Part shown: piece by piece, positions 46,370 to 59,935 of the stretch
Layout of the letters: each line of letters begins with the position of its first letter
Numbering within the stretch: position 1 is the first letter of the stretch
DNA from: Hyposmocoma kahamanoa
Taxonomy: Eukaryota; Arthropoda; Insecta; Lepidoptera; Cosmopterigidae
Length of the DNA: 64,000 nt
Direction: 5' to 3'
NCBI RefSeq assembly: GCF_003589595.1
Contig: NW_020654810.1
Coordinates: 20,031,201 to 20,095,200 of the forward strand
Notes under the pieces: model-generated
What the model saw: only the letters and a program-made list of their open reading frames with translations
Told to the model about the DNA's origin: nothing
The model's database searches: none
Made by a program: the position numbers and the translations under genes

Positions 46370-46570
46370 TTTTCCTGTTTCTGCCGTCAAGTAGTAAATT
46401 GGTTTTACAGGGTGAGGGTGCTGGTGAAATTACAGGCACATGGGAATTCTTAATGCCTCTCAAACCTTTGCGATTTAAAGCTGTGAGCACTGCAACTGTC
46501 ATAGACAGGCGTTACACTTAATACCGAGCTTTATCCAGCGACTTGTACGTCCCGTCGTGACTTTATCATA
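46370..46570 (+). repeat. Family R copy, degraded
   Basis: GAGGGTGCTGGTGAAATTAC, ACAGGCACATGGG, CTGCAACTGTCATAGACAGG. A 30-base scrap in opposite orientation lies at 46046-46080. Confidence 0.6.
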
Positions 46571-47028
46571 AATAAAAACATTCACATATTCTGCTGCAAT
46601 TTATGATTTATGAACAAGAATAATTATGACGAAGTTTTGCAAAAACTGGCCAGTCAAAAGGCCACAAAACTTGCGATTGCGCTTCCAGCGTGCCGATTTC
46701 GAAAATAGAGCACGTTGACACACATAAATAATTTTAGCGTGGTCATAAATAACCACCGGTAACGTCTGAGTTCACATGTGACGTGCGTCTTGTTGCAACG
46801 TGCATTCTCGTGATGACTGGAACTGATTTTTACGGCCACGAATATTAGGTACCTTGTTTTTCCATTAAAACGATTCCTTACGACTTTTGTGCTGCGTCAT
46901 CGACGTCAGAACTATTTATATATTGTTCGTCTAATTTTGGACAACAAAATCTACAATCTACATGTATAGATACTTTACATAGGTTCCACATTGAATAATT
47001 CCTTTTAAAAGTAATATTAGTCACGTAC

Positions 47029-47502
47029 AGTGCCATGGTAACCTAATGGTTTGACCTACCGTCTCTCAAGCAGAGACCGTGGGTTGGAATAAGGGCTCGC
47101 ACCTTTGTTTTCGGAATTTGTGTGAAATTTAAATTGAAATGTATTTAATTTGAATTTTTCTTTAGTAACCTGGAGGCCAACCACGAAATACGAAGCAACG
47201 ATTGACGATCGATCGAAGATTTGACTTAAGTATTTGTGAAAACTTTCTGAAACGTCAATATATGACAGCTATCGTATCGAATTTTAAGCTGGAATGTGTA
47301 GTATATACGAGATTCGTTATCACGTAATATCGTAGTTCGTGGAAGACCTTCTGTACGTCGCAGAAGGTTCACAACCCTCCGAAAACATGTGAAGTCCCCA
47401 ATCCGCATCGGGTCAGCGTGGCGGACTATGGCCTAAACCCTCTCCTAAGAGGAGACCCGTGCATAGCAGTGGGACGTATAAATGGATTGATGATGATGAT
47501 AG
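47029..47502 (+). repeat. SINE family G, with extra internal DNA
   Basis: Head (CCATGGTAACCTAATGG) at 47033, body and tail (AGCGTGGCGGACTATGGCC, AGCAGTGGGACGTATAAATG, GATGATGATGAT) at 47345-47500. About 170 extra bases (47166-47335) separate them, perhaps another insertion. Confidence 0.7.
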
Positions 47503-48215
47503 GTACGACCAAAGTCTGAAACTAATTTACAGGCAAAATTTTCACATTTTGACGAAATTCTTCGATAGATCCGAGGTTTGTCATTTAATATAAAAGGTTT
47601 CCTCATTTCATTATATTCTCAAGGATAAAATTACGTATTGTTTCTCAACGGTTTTAAAGAAAATTGAAAAGCCACCTATAGTTTCCTCATCTCTGCATCA
47701 CCAGGTGCATAAGCGAAACCAATGCGTCGTTCGTGCGTAACCGCCACTCCGAATCAATATCGGGGATCGTAAACGTGCTCGAAATACCTGCCGGGACCGA
47801 CTCCCGGCACGCTGCGTGTACGCTACGCAATCGTTTCGGTGAATTTTGTTACGGTCCTTGATTCTATGGTAGGCTTCTATACTGTCCAATACAATATAGT
47901 ATAACTAATGTAAGTACAATAATATATGTACTGCCCTCGCCATTTTTAGCGAAATTGAGTTATTAACATATCTGGAATCAGTAAAACGAGATCTACAACA
48001 GCCTATAAGCAGTTTTTTTTATAACTCATTTAGTTTCAGTTTTATTGCTAAGTAAAGTGTGCGTAATTTACTTTTTTCAAAAAATGTAATTCACGCTTTT
48101 CAAGGCCTATTACCAAGTACACTAAACGTGTAACGTACAGCTATGGTCCAACTTTACGCAGAAGCCCAATAGCGTCTTTGGTGTCCAATATAACAACGGC
48201 TTCAGGATGTCGATG

Positions 48216-48446
48216 TTATGATGTACCGATGACCATTACCCCATTATGCGCTAAAAGTCGATCTCGCTGGTCTGCTGACTGCGGGCCAGCGCCAACTCCA
48301 TCATGATGACCGTGGTAGGGAGATATGATTCCCTCATTATGCGCCATTTCCTTCAGGTGCTTGTTAGCAAAAGGTGTTTTTAAGAAGAAGAATTTGCTGA
48401 CAAACACCATTACAAACATAGCGCCTAAAAAACGGTTACTAACCAA
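48216..48446 (-). other. Small open frame of unknown nature (76 codons)
   Basis: The frame has a hydrophobic N-terminal run (LGAMFVMVFVSKFFFL) that could be a signal anchor, then a His/Gly-rich part. No family is recognised and no splice partners are obvious. It may be chance or part of an old transposon. Confidence 0.15.
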
Positions 48447-48639
48447 TTTATGGACCCCGTTGTCTGAATTAAAAATAAAATGTAAAAAAATTTGGTAAGT
48501 AACGAAAGTTACCGAAATGCAAATCCGTTATTTATGACAAGGAGAGCAGCGTAATAAGACTGATTTGTGTATTGAGTATCGCAAATTAGAAGAGATATAT
48601 ACCGGTTTTTAAAAGAATGAATTGTTTGCACTGGTCATT

Positions 48640-49490
48640 CATCATTGTCCCTATCTACCGACGCGAGAGATAGGGTTTTCCGGAGAGACTGCGGCCTCGA
48701 TGGCAAGACCAGAGCACAGCGGGCGTCCGGGCCAAGCCCTCCGTCAGTTATACGCCTTTCGGGCGTCTCTGGTGGACCCGGACTTGGGTATGGACTCGGT
48801 GGGGTTTGTGGTGAGCTGCAGAGATGGACATGTTTGTCTGCCACGGTTGGGGGTGGCCGAGGCGTCTGTCTGAGCAGTTAGCGCGTCTTAGTAGCGGTCT
48901 AGTTTAGGGCCCGAAGCCTCCTGGCTTCGCCTGGCTGACGCGCGGGGCACATGAGTTGCCCGTTAAGTTGGATGCTATGTCCGGATATTGTCGCAGGACA
49001 CTGCGACTGGCATCTCCGGCACTAGCCCGGAGAGCTAGTTGAGGATAAGCTAGATATCCTCCGGTTCCTCCAGCCGCTTAGGTTATTGGGAACTGGAGAG
49101 ACGTCGTTTTTCGGCGTCGGGAAGTGAGCGTGCCTTACAGCTCTGCCACCAATGAGGAGATTTGGTAGTGGACTCAGAGTCGACGGCTTAGCGGTGGCAA
49201 CCGCTAGTTGTGCAATGCGCAACGGGAAGTGAGCGTGCCTACAGCTCCCGTACCTATCTGGAAAATAGGGAGGGTACTGTACGTGCACCCGGGGCGGCTC
49301 ACCCGAGGCACTAGTCTCTCGAAGAGCCGGATGAAGTGAAGTGACAGTGGTCTGTGACAACCCTGTACACTGGCTGATCTGGGATCAGAATCTGAACTTG
49401 TAAGGTTCCTGTGCGTGCACACGTCACAGTGCCCTTCCCGCATAACCAAGAGGTTGATAGGGAGGGCCACTATAAACAAAACTTATGTAG
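48640..49490. mobile_element. GC-rich probable retrotransposon fragment
   Basis: About 850 bases are GC-rich and open in several frames but without a recognised domain. It holds a direct repeat of GGGAAGTGAGCGTGCC at 49116 and 49223, each followed by a tACAGCTC run. The block looks like the 5' noncoding part of a LINE or an LTR-type sequence. No clear ends or target duplication were seen. Confidence 0.4.
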
Positions 49491-49794
49491 AATGATATGG
49501 GATTGGTCATTCATTCACCAGATAGTTATACTAGATAGATATATATACAAGCACTTTATTCACTAATATGATACAAATACAGATTAAACACAATAGTAAA
49601 AACAACATTATTGTTATAGAAGTGAACGGGCGCTGACTCAGCATATGCCAAAGTTTCCTAAGGGCCTGGTTTTCAATCAGGACCAAAGAGATGGATTAAG
49701 TTATCTGTAAGCTAAAATATAACGACTACGCCTAAAGTTATACATTGAAATAAAATACATAATAACGTATATATAGTGCTGGTGTTTTTAGCAG

Positions 49795-50095
49795 CAGTGG
49801 AGCTCCTTGTGAAAGTGTTCTTCTAAGGTAGTACTGCCACCTTACCTATTTCTGCCGCCAAGCAGTAACGTCAGCATTACTGTGTTCCGGTTTTAAAGTG
49901 TAAGGGTGCTGGTGAAATTACAGGCACATGAGACTTCTCAACTTATGTCTCAGGGTGACGGGTGCAGTGGCAGTGCCCCTCAGATCTTTGCGATTTAAAT
50001 CTTCGAAAGGCACTGCAACTGTTATGGACAAGCGTGTAGTTTACCATCAAGCGCACGACAAGTTCGTCCCGCGACTTGATATTATAAAAAAAAGT
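49795..50095 (+). repeat. Family R copy, near full length
   Basis: Complete from GCAGTGGAGCTCCTTGTG to ACTTGATATTATAAAAAAA. Confidence 0.75.
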
Positions 50096-50228
50096 GCATG
50101 TAAAGTAACCTATTAGATATTAGAAGATAAAGTTCCACTCTAGACAGACAGATCACTGAAAAGAGTACAAACACATTACTCAGCTTTTTTTATGTGAGAG
50201 TAAGTGTCGTCGGTACAATACTTTGAAT

Positions 50229-50450
50229 TTAACTGCCTCCGTCGCCGAACGGTTACCATGCCGGACTTCCACGCAGAGGTCCGAGATTCGATTCCCGGCC
50301 CGGGAGAATAATTTGTATGGCCTACATTTATTCCTCTCGTGAGTTTGGATGTAATTTGTGGTTGACTAAGTGTGTGTCCATGGCACCCGTGACACAGGGT
50401 TTCCCTAGTACGGGGCTATGTTGAGTGTGTGCGTTAAAAAAAAAAGAAAA
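50229..50450 (+). repeat. SINE family A copy
   Basis: Full-length copy with head AACTGCCTCCGTCGCCGAAC, B-box-like region GATTCGATTCCCGG, and a tail GTTGAGTGTGTGCGTT plus A-run. Confidence 0.8.
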
Positions 50451-50454
50451 AAAT

Positions 50455-52020
50455 TGGGTTCGCATGTCTCGTTGCACATATTCTGGTCGATATTATTCTA
50501 GGCATTATTCCAACCACAAATATCCTTAATGTAGGACGGCGTACTATTTGTTTGATTGCCATAAAAAATATGCGTTTATTTTTTAAGTTGAAATAAGTGC
50601 TCATTAGACCTTCATTTCACCTGATGGAAAGTGACGATGAGGTCGCCAGTAGAGCACGCTCACGTATTCACTCTCGCTTTGAAAAGGCCCAAGATATAGC
50701 GTTATCGTGTTCAAAAACCACATAATGGAAGATCAGTGCGGTTAAAATAGATCACTAAAACTGTTCCGTGCATTATATATGACTTTTTGTATGTCCCGAC
50801 ATTTTGGTGGTAATTTTATTTATCTATACGGATAACTTTTACTACGCGACCAACTTAAATCAGAAAATACTCGTAAATCAGCTGCCCCATGTAAAATGAT
50901 AGAAACTCTTAGAGTTTCTTGCTCATTTGTCTCAAGGAAATGTGTCTCACGAATGAGTAGTATTGTTTCATTACTTTGACGATTTCAAGTGCAATTTGCT
51001 TATGTATTATAAAAATAAATTTTGAATAGTCCCAACACTAAAAATTGTTCCTATTTATGCGTAGAACCCGTTCAAAATTTGAGAAATAAAATAATATCAC
51101 CTGTTTACACTGAAGAATTTTAATAGCAAGAAACAGCCTTCAATTACCTGTAACAATTAACAATATTACATTAATTAAATATTGACGAGTTGTTCAACTG
51201 TGACATTTTTAATACAAAAGTCATTTGTCAAGGCAATTTAAACAATTTTCGTTTCTTTCACTTTGAGGTGAGAATGACATTTTGCATATTTTATGTAATC
51301 GTTGTAAAGGGCAGGGAAACGTCTTACAGCTGATCTGCAAGAAAATACCCCGAAAATAAAAGATCACGAGCCAATACGCTTCAGCGTTACAATTATGACA
51401 AGTCCTATGAGAAGTCCCATAGTGAACTTGCTCAAACTCAAATAACCTTTATTTCACAGCTAAGCAAATTACACTTCAAATGGTTACATTGACTAAACTC
51501 TACTACTAATTCGTAAGACAGATTACCCTGAGAAGCATTCTTCTCATTAGTAAGAATAGATTTATTAATTACAATAACTATTTCAAACATAGGCTCGCTA
51601 ACGTAAATTATAGATGATCATGAATGTACTGTGACACTATTGAAAGCATACCTTTGATGCCATGGATGAAATACCATTCCACTGCCGGCGTATGGGGGAA
51701 GGATATCCTGATATATTCACATCACCGCAAAATTTGTCACATATCTGTGGGCTACACAGATATCTACTCGTACTGGCCAAGTAGTTGTAGACCAATTATA
51801 ATCGTTGAAAAGGGCACAAAAGTTAATTAGTGAGGGATAGTGTGTAGCGTATTTAAATAAGGCTAGTGTGCAAAGGCGGGCTGTCGAAAGGGCAGACTTG
51901 TTGCCCTCTCGCTAATGGCTAATTGACATTACGCCACTTGCTTTGGCGGCGACCTATTCCGACGGAAATAAAAGTAAAAAAGGCGAAAAAGTCCATAAAA
52001 AGAGTTCATAGGCCTCTAAA
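50455..52020. other. No gene seen
   Basis: AT-rich, with no supported feature. Confidence 0.55.
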
Positions 52021-52449
52021 GCGGGTGCGCCTGGTGGTAAGCGACACGCCTGTTCATAACGGTTGCAGCTCAGAGCTTTAAATCGCATACCTGAGGCATA
52101 AATTGAGTTAAGAAGTTCCATGTGCCTGTTGGTAATTTCACCGCGTCCATAACCAGTTTCTGCAAAAAGTTGAGAATCCATAACATTTCGTATTTTTTTT
52201 GGAAATTATACCCAAATCGTTTAAAATAACAAGATGTCTGTAAAAATAATAGCAAGTTTCATAATATGGCGTAAAATTACGTTAACGACTAAGTGAGGCC
52301 CTTAAATTCGCAATTACCCCGTCATTACCAGCGTAAGTACGCGTGAACTCAGAATAAACGTCCTTTTAGATTTTAAACTGCTGACGTTGATACCTTTGAC
52401 TCAATTAATGTTCAAATACAGCTTTATTTTAGCAACTCTGTTTTTTATG

Positions 52450-52715
52450 ATACCAAGTGACAGGACGAACAAGTCGTGTGTTGGATGTTAAGCATCACGC
52501 CTATTCACGGCAGTTGCAGTGCCATTCAGACACTGCCACTACGCCTGTCACCCTAAGACATAAGTTGACAAGTCCCATGTACCTGAAATTTAACAAGCAC
52601 GCTTACCCATCAAAACAATAACGCAGTAATGCTCACATTATTTATTGTTTCGCGTCAGAAGTAGATAAGGTACTTCCCTGGACGAACTCTTTCAGAAGGA
52701 GTTCTATTGGTACTT
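52450..52715 (-). repeat. Family R copy
   Basis: TGATACCAAGTGACAGGACG through CCCTGGACGAACTCTTTC. A shorter copy of the same family, same orientation, lies at 52025-52150. Confidence 0.65.
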
Positions 52716-52719
52716 AATG

Positions 52720-55700
52720 GAAACTGAACTGAGAAAGCAACGAGACACCAATACAATTTTAATATAAAATGGTATTTCTTCAATCGCCAAGTCGAAAGTC
52801 TTAGCTAAATCAAAGCCCAGAATCAATTAGTTTGTAATATTTATAGAAAGTTTATTCAAAAAGTGAGAACATCATTGGCTACCCCATATTAAACAAAATC
52901 GGGCTACAAGAGAACTCACTTGCCATTAGTACGTACACAAATCTTGCGAGCCACTCGCTATTATCGGGTCTTTAAAATAAGTAGATAATTGCACAGTTGC
53001 TTTTCGGCACGCAAGTAATTTCTTTGTAAAATTGAAAAAGTTAACGTAAACTGTTATTAACTCTCAACATGGAGTGAACAGATTGAAGGATCATACAGCT
53101 GGCGAAACTAACAACCAATGAGAAAGGAAAGTTTAGAGCGCAAGTGGTGAACACGAAAAGATTAGAGAAGCATGAAAATTGATACAACTCGTAAATCACC
53201 CAAGATTTCCCAATGGTTTTGAAAATATCTATCTTAACCGTCCCATTTTACAGTTGCTTTTAAAAATAAGTACAGGTATTTCCAAGAATTATTAGAAGTA
53301 CTCAAATAGGATTTTATCACCAAAACTTGCGTCAAAGCAACTGGCAAGGTTTGTTGCCAAACTAATTACACATAAGTAAATTCCTAAAAATATACTGGTA
53401 ATTCTGCCAGAATATTCGGCGGATCCCAAATGGGGATAGTATTTATCGCCCTCTAATGGACGTTGAGATCTGATGGGGCTGTGGAAGTTAAGACATTATA
53501 GTACAGCAATAGGTACAAAACCCAATATTTCTTTTGTATTTTTCTACCTTCGTAACGGTCGACAAAGACATGATTTTTAAGGAGAAGAGTACGACTGAGG
53601 CGAACTAACCACGGCTGAACATAAAATATCAAAAACAGATCAGAGTCAGTGACGAACTCCTTAAAGCAGCTGATCCTTAATTCAGACACCAAGATTTATT
53701 TTGTGTAGCTAAACCAGCATCACTGAGCATCGTTAATGAACGTCGACTTAAATGATGCAAAAGATCTAAAGTAAAATTACTAAGATATTTCAGTATTGCG
53801 GTCAGTAGACGTTACGGTGATATTTTCGACGTGTTCAGTGCCACTGTCTGTCAGGGCCGTAACAAGGTAAATTGGAAAATGAAAAGTTTCATTAATAAAC
53901 GCAACGTTAAAGCGTTTGATATGTCAATCTTTATTGGATACGACATGTAATCGTCATTTAAGGATTTTAAAAATAAATTCGTTATTAAAATCTTGAATGA
54001 GATGCTTTCAAAAGCATGGATAGACATTTTGTAATAAAAATACTTGTAGAAGACAAACGTACCGTTGTTTTCGTGATACAGGAATGACATGATATTAAAC
54101 ATAGAATAATGAATTCAGGTTAATGGACATGCTAATCCTATCCTTGAAATTCAAAGACAATCACAACAAAAAAGTAAAATTATTTTCAATAAATATTATA
54201 ATGAAACTTCCTATATTAGCAGATCTAGGAAGACAAGGTTGTAGCTGAAATATAAAAAAGAAAAAGTAAATATGCTGCTGTGACATCACAGGATATTTCG
54301 TTGTATCCTGTCAAGTATAACATTCACACGTTTTGTAGATCAGCTTAATGAATTAATGTCCATGTATTAATGTCAAATGGCCCATGAATGGAGGAATGCG
54401 GAATGGCTGTCGGCAATTGACATTATCCACTTAGCAGCTTCTGTTGGTCTACATGGGATATGGGTTTAAATGAGACGCGAAGGCGGATGGCCGATATGAT
54501 GATCAAATTCTGGCCGCCTAACATTTGATTTGATTAACTTAGTGAAGCCGGGACAATGACATATTTTAAGATAATTGGCCAGTTAAAGACAGCCAGTCAG
54601 TATGGTCAATTAATATTAACATTTCAGCTAAGTAATGGATATGAGCGATCTTCTGATATACTGCTTTAGAGAGAAAAAAATACCACCGTTCATCATTATA
54701 ATAATAATTTTCGATAAATAAAAGTTAAATTGTTCAAAGCTAAGATGTATACGGAAGAGTACAACGAAAGAAAGTTTATATGGTGATAAAGATGGTACAA
54801 ACATGTGTACTATTGTCGTGGCTTAAACCACATCGTAATCATGCGTCTGCGCAACGTATGTCGCAATATGATATAGGACGAATAAAAGCCGCGTCTGGAG
54901 TCTGAAGCATGAACGCCGAGAGCGTGATTGTGAATCGTGCGCAGCTAATGTCTATTACTCACTTTATACCACTCGGATCGGGAAAAGGGTTTCGATCCAG
55001 TTTCACAATTCTAAATATATCATTGATTCCTTGAGTTATAAACCAGTCTCGAGATCAAACAATTTTACATCGACATTTTTCATAAAAGTATTTTCTTATC
55101 TTTTTTATAAAACCTAATAAAGAATGTATGAATTGAAATGTTCTTTACATATTGACACAATAAATTATGCACACGAATACTGAAGATTCAGTCGTAATAA
55201 AACATTACGCAAAGAATCTAGGGCAGCCATAAATTGTTCCAGAACACGATTGCGTAAACGCAGCCAACGGGAGAAAGTGACGCGTGCGCATTATTCCTTG
55301 GACAAAGCGACACCTGCGTTCCTATTTCGAATCCCTTTCAAAAATAGAATCTTCCGACTTTGGTTTAACGTTCGATTTATGTAGTCTTATATCGCGGGCC
55401 GTAACTTAAGGCTTAGAAAGCAAAACTCCTTACCGCCCTTCGGATAGGCCGTCATAAATAACTAAGGTTGACTATTATCCGTCTTTACTCCAGATTGTGA
55501 CGTGACACTAATTCGTATTGTTGGTTGTAGTGAAATATTGCTCGAAGAAGCTAAGGTAACATTTCGTAACTATCGGTTTTGCTGCGACAAAAACGGTCGA
55601 GACAGTTTACTTGAAGGCGTTTCGTAACAACTTTTTGCGGACAATGGAGCCCTTTTGGTGTAAATCTGTATTGAACAGCTGGTTTGATCGCAAAAACTGT

Positions 55701-56630
55701 GGGAGATGTTGAAACAAAGGGGGATACGGAATAATGCGGATCTAAATATCCAGTTAGAACCAATTACAAGACTTAAGACCGTTGCTGATATGTTTATATC
55801 AACCACATCCACAAGTTCCAAACAGTGTGTGCGTCATTCTGTAGCTACATGTCAATGATTTTACAACGCTTACGTCAGTTGTGTCTGCAATTCTGCTGAT
55901 GATTACACCTCCACAATTATACTTATAATAGTACGCACAAATAAAGCACTCGAATATTTTGAAGTCTGCCAATCGTCTGAGAAAATACAGGGTCAGAAAG
56001 AAGGCAGAAGCAATCTTAGCAAATGTATAGTGCAGTCTACGCAATGTTTTTCTTAATAATATTGGCAAGGTAAGTTTGTTTAGTCTGACTGTGTTATTTC
56101 CTTCGTTTTGTTGTACGATTAATCGTATCAACTGTCAATTCATGATAGGTATTTGTGTTTATCTACCGTCTATGTCTGCAATTTCTATTTACTACAATCT
56201 ATTTCTACATAGCAGAAACCGAATACGATGGTATATTCCATGGTATTCGATGTCTGTTATTTGCAAAGGCAAGTCACTTTTCATATTTCATATTAGCATT
56301 GAGTTACTGGTAAGTGTTTTTAACAGGATGTGTCTGTAAATTATCATCACTTTCATTACTTTGCAAGTACAATCACAATTTACTCCTACAGTTGTACTTA
56401 TCCTCACAATCGCAAATGCAATTATATATCTAATAGGTTAGTTTAGATGAACTATTTACACTTTATTACATATGTATATTTTTCGATGAATTACTTTACT
56501 CATAGTCGTTATATTTTCACTTACAAATAACTTGTCCATCTCTTTGGTCCAGCGCCTTAGGAAACTCTGGTATATGCTGAGTTAGCGCCCTTTTACAGCT
56601 AAGTATGACAATAATGTTATGTCTTTAACT
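52720..56630. other. No gene seen
   Basis: Nearly 4 kb without recognisable repeats or exons. Several frames of 60-110 codons (for example 55799-56131 minus) lack convincing composition. Confidence 0.5.
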
Positions 56631-56635
56631 GACTT

Positions 56636-56790
56636 AAAAAAAGGAGAGGTTGTCAATTCGACCATGTTTTTTTTGTGTGTATGTTACACGAAAACTCCCA
56701 CATTTGGGAACCGATTTTGATGATTCTTCTTTTGTTGGAAAGAGGGTACGTCAGTAGTGGTCCCATTTAAATTTGAAGTCGGTTTTTTTA
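56636..56790. repeat. CCGACTTCAA repeat copy
   Basis: TTGTCAATTCGACCATG, GGGAACCGATTTTGATGATTC, TGGTCCCATTTAAATTTGAAG, GTCGGTTTTTTTAG. Confidence 0.6.
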
Positions 56791-56794
56791 GTAC

Positions 56795-57775
56795 TCTGCA
56801 CTGAGATTATTACTTTTATGTTTAATCTCCATTTGTGTCTTATTAGATAATACAGTGTCAATATGTTGAGTGTGAGCGTTATTATTATTATTACCTATCC
56901 ATGTACCTACATATTGTTCTAACATTAATAATTTGCCCATGTCAGCTGTTATACAGAACAAGCAAGCAATGAAGTAATAAAACAAATTAATAATTAAATA
57001 TTTTTATGCATGAAAATAACATCCAAATATAAAATAATCAAGTATACTAAAGAGTCTCATTTAAAGTAACATTGTAGGAAAAAAATGAATGTGGGTTACA
57101 TCACTATTGCGCTGATCGCCTCAACAATCTGTCAATCTGTCATATGAGGTCCATAAGTGGAGTACAGGGCTCATAAGTAATATTATTGCGATTAGCAAGT
57201 GACGATCAATACAAACCACGGATAAAAGGAATAGGCTAAGCTCAGCCCGTTAACCGACCAAAGATACAAACGTCAAAAAGGACACAAAGAATCGCCACAG
57301 ATGTAGTATAAGTTCTTTTAAAAGTTATTTATATCGAGATAAGATTAAGCGAAGTAGACCGTCTGTATGTGACTTATCTATCATGAATAATCGGACGATT
57401 TTTCCGGATTACAAGTACCGTGAATCATAAAAGAGGTAATAAAGAAATGGTTATAAATATCAACGGCCGATGTTGCGCAAGACATGAGGCAACTTGAACT
57501 TTTGGATTATGGTCAATGTCATAACGTGTTTTACCTTCATCTGTGTAGAAATTTGGTTTCTTTGTCAGTCATGGAAAAAGTGGATGTATATTAGGCCCAG
57601 GGTCGAGATTTCGTATGATTATGCTGCTTTGTTTAAGCATGAACCTAACTTCTCATTAGCATTTAATGACATTTCAACAAAAGAACTGTTAAGCTTGGTT
57701 CCCAACTCATTCAAAGTTAACACGATTCAACGTTGTGTCCATACTAAACATCTGCTTTAAATGAAGTATCATTAG
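56795..57775. other. No gene seen
   Basis: AT-rich. An 88-codon plus frame at 57494 precedes the reverse-transcriptase relic and may belong to the same decayed element. Confidence 0.4.
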
Positions 57776-57779
57776 CTTG

Positions 57780-58185
57780 CCCGGTGATGAAACGAGCTGA
57801 CCTGCGTCAACTCTTAGCTGTTAACTGGCATAGTGACAGCCTTGGCAACCAATGAATACAAACTTCTGCTTGGTTAAGGCATTAGTCTCTTCCATATTTA
57901 AAGAATTGCTATGGCCGACCTGGAAGTCTTTAAATGGGCTTGGGAACCAGATTGGGTAGAGCAAGGGCAATATGTTCAGATGGGGATTTTCAGATTGTTT
58001 TAACCCGGAATGTTTGTGCGGTGCGATTCAAACAAAGACCCATCTTACATTAAGCCATGAGTGCGTTAACACCTGCACACTTGCGGATTTAATGGCGGCT
58101 ACTAATGACATGGTCATTGTGGCTATGTTCTACCATCAACAGGATAAAACGAAGAAGAAAAATCATACAATTCAAAATATGTAAT
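57780..58185 (+). pseudogene. Decayed C-terminus of a non-LTR reverse transcriptase
   Basis: An open piece (57972-58184) reads WGFSDCFNPECLCGAIQTKT then HLTLSHEC...CTLADLMAA. This is like the Cys/His tail of LINE reverse transcriptases (WG....C.CG..QT..H....C). Upstream bases 57785-57960 give a further weak match in broken frames (ADLRQLLAVNW). It is an old relic, cut at its 3' side by a hAT-like element starting at 58224. Confidence 0.5.
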
Positions 58186-58215
58186 GTAGTAGTCACATAA
58201 AAGGGGATAGACACA

Positions 58216-58686
58216 GCATGTACTGGGGTTGTTGCGAATACCAGCATCCGCATCCGCATCTGCGGATAATCAGCATAAATTAAAATATCCGCAACAGCAT
58301 CAGCATCCGTATTCAACGATACTGATATTCATTGCATATGTTCGAGTCGTGTCATGGCCTAAAAGGCACGCTGGAATAATTTACAATCCTTCCAGAAACA
58401 GACTGTAAGCCAAAAAAGCAGCTCCCAAACTTTGACAAAATTCCGTAACGATTAAGCTAGGCAAATTGATTGTTTTCATGAAGATTGTTAATAAATGTTA
58501 TTTTGTTAATAAATGTCACAAAATCATCGAATTACAATTTTATTACAGTACCAAAGAAAATATAAAGGTTTTTCATGTAGATAGATTAAGTAAGGATGTA
58601 TATTTTCCGTATTTCGTTTTAAATACCTAAAATCAGCATCCGCTGTTGTGTTAAAAACCTGCATCAGCAACAACCTTAGTATGTAC
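58216..58686. mobile_element. hAT-like MITE with 8-base target duplication
   Basis: The element 58224-58678 starts TGGGGTTGTTGCGAATA, and its other end reads (reverse complement) TAAGGTTGTTGCTGATG. It is flanked by GCATGTAC and GTATGTAC, an 8-base duplication with one change. 8-base duplications are the rule for hAT. The interior carries GCATCC repeats and no ORF. Confidence 0.75.
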
Positions 58687-58689
58687 CAT

Positions 58690-59760
58690 TTCCTTCGAAG
58701 TCAGCCGACGCTGAAACAGGAACGACTGAAAACCAGCGTCTGTCTCGCCGGAGATAGGCATATTGCTGTGTCGTATCCTTTTCTTCTTTTACTCTTAGGC
58801 ACACTTCCTTATAACACTTGTTAGTTCAGTTTTAAGTATTAGGTTTAAGTGTTTATAGTGACTGAATTTAATGAATAAACTTTTTTCTTTCTTTCTTAGT
58901 TATTTTTGTGGAGACGTACAATTATCCAGACTTTCTATTTATAACATTGTTTTAGACTTTACGTGAACGAGATGATGTAAATTTCGAAACAGTACATAAT
59001 TTTTACATGGTGTAAACTCAATCTAAAAAAATATTTCAAATGAATTAAGGGACAATTTACATTGCCGTAGAAAAGTATGAATTCTTATAACGAAATAGTA
59101 CGTAAATAAATAGTAAGTAGTAGTAATAATAATATAGCAAAATGAACTCTACGACAACTATGTAAGCTGCAATTGACCATGTCTCACGTTTTCGTAAACC
59201 AATTTTAATGTACACACTATCATTGAAATAAATTATTTTGTTATTTTTTTGTAAATTACATTGATATAACCTTTGCAACAGTTAGAAAAAAATAAAGAAA
59301 CTCGCCGCTTATAAATAAATTATTGTACTCTACTTATTGTATTGCATTTATCATCGTATTAACTTGTAAGGAAGGAATTAAATATTACAAATTGGCCATA
59401 AATTACAACAGTTCTAGATATTGTTACAAATATCAATCTAATAGAACTGGTTAACCAATAGATTACGGATAAGACAAACAAATCAGTTCCTAATTAAGTC
59501 GTAAACTAGTACAAGGACTGTATAACCATTGGTTTAATATTTCTATATAATATGCTTTGTTGCTTGAGTAGCTTATATAATAATAACAATAACTTTTTAA
59601 ATAATGCTAAATGATTGACGATTCAGAATATTTAATGCGAGTTGTGAAACCTGGAAATCTTTACAAATTGTGCCTTTTATAACAGAATTAAACTTAAATG
59701 ACAATTTGGAAAAAAATTACAATATAGTTATATGACATTGTATAGTTTATCGGTCGTTGA
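58690..59760. other. No gene seen
   Basis: AT-rich, with no supported feature. Confidence 0.5.
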
Positions 59761-59839
59761 AGCGTTCTTCAGGGGAGGCCTATGTCCACCAGTGGACGTC
59801 TTGCGGGCTGAAAAGATGATGACGATGATGATATGAAAT

Positions 59840-59935
59840 TGTCGACTTCGGTGCACAGTGCAAACCGTTTCAACCGTGGGCGCTGGATGAAAAGGTCCCG
59901 GCTTCGATTCTTCAATTTGGAAAATTAAATATGAA
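59840..59935 (+). repeat. SINE family C head fragment
   Basis: GCAAACCGTTTCAACCGTGGG, GATGAAAAGGTCCCGGCTTCG. A second scrap (GCGGTGATAGCCCAGTGAC) is at 60100-60135. Confidence 0.55.

Noticed and set aside
58234..58310. GCATCC repeats as a CRISPR-like or satellite array
   Set aside because: Only a few imperfect hexamer copies inside a bounded MITE, and the host is an animal.
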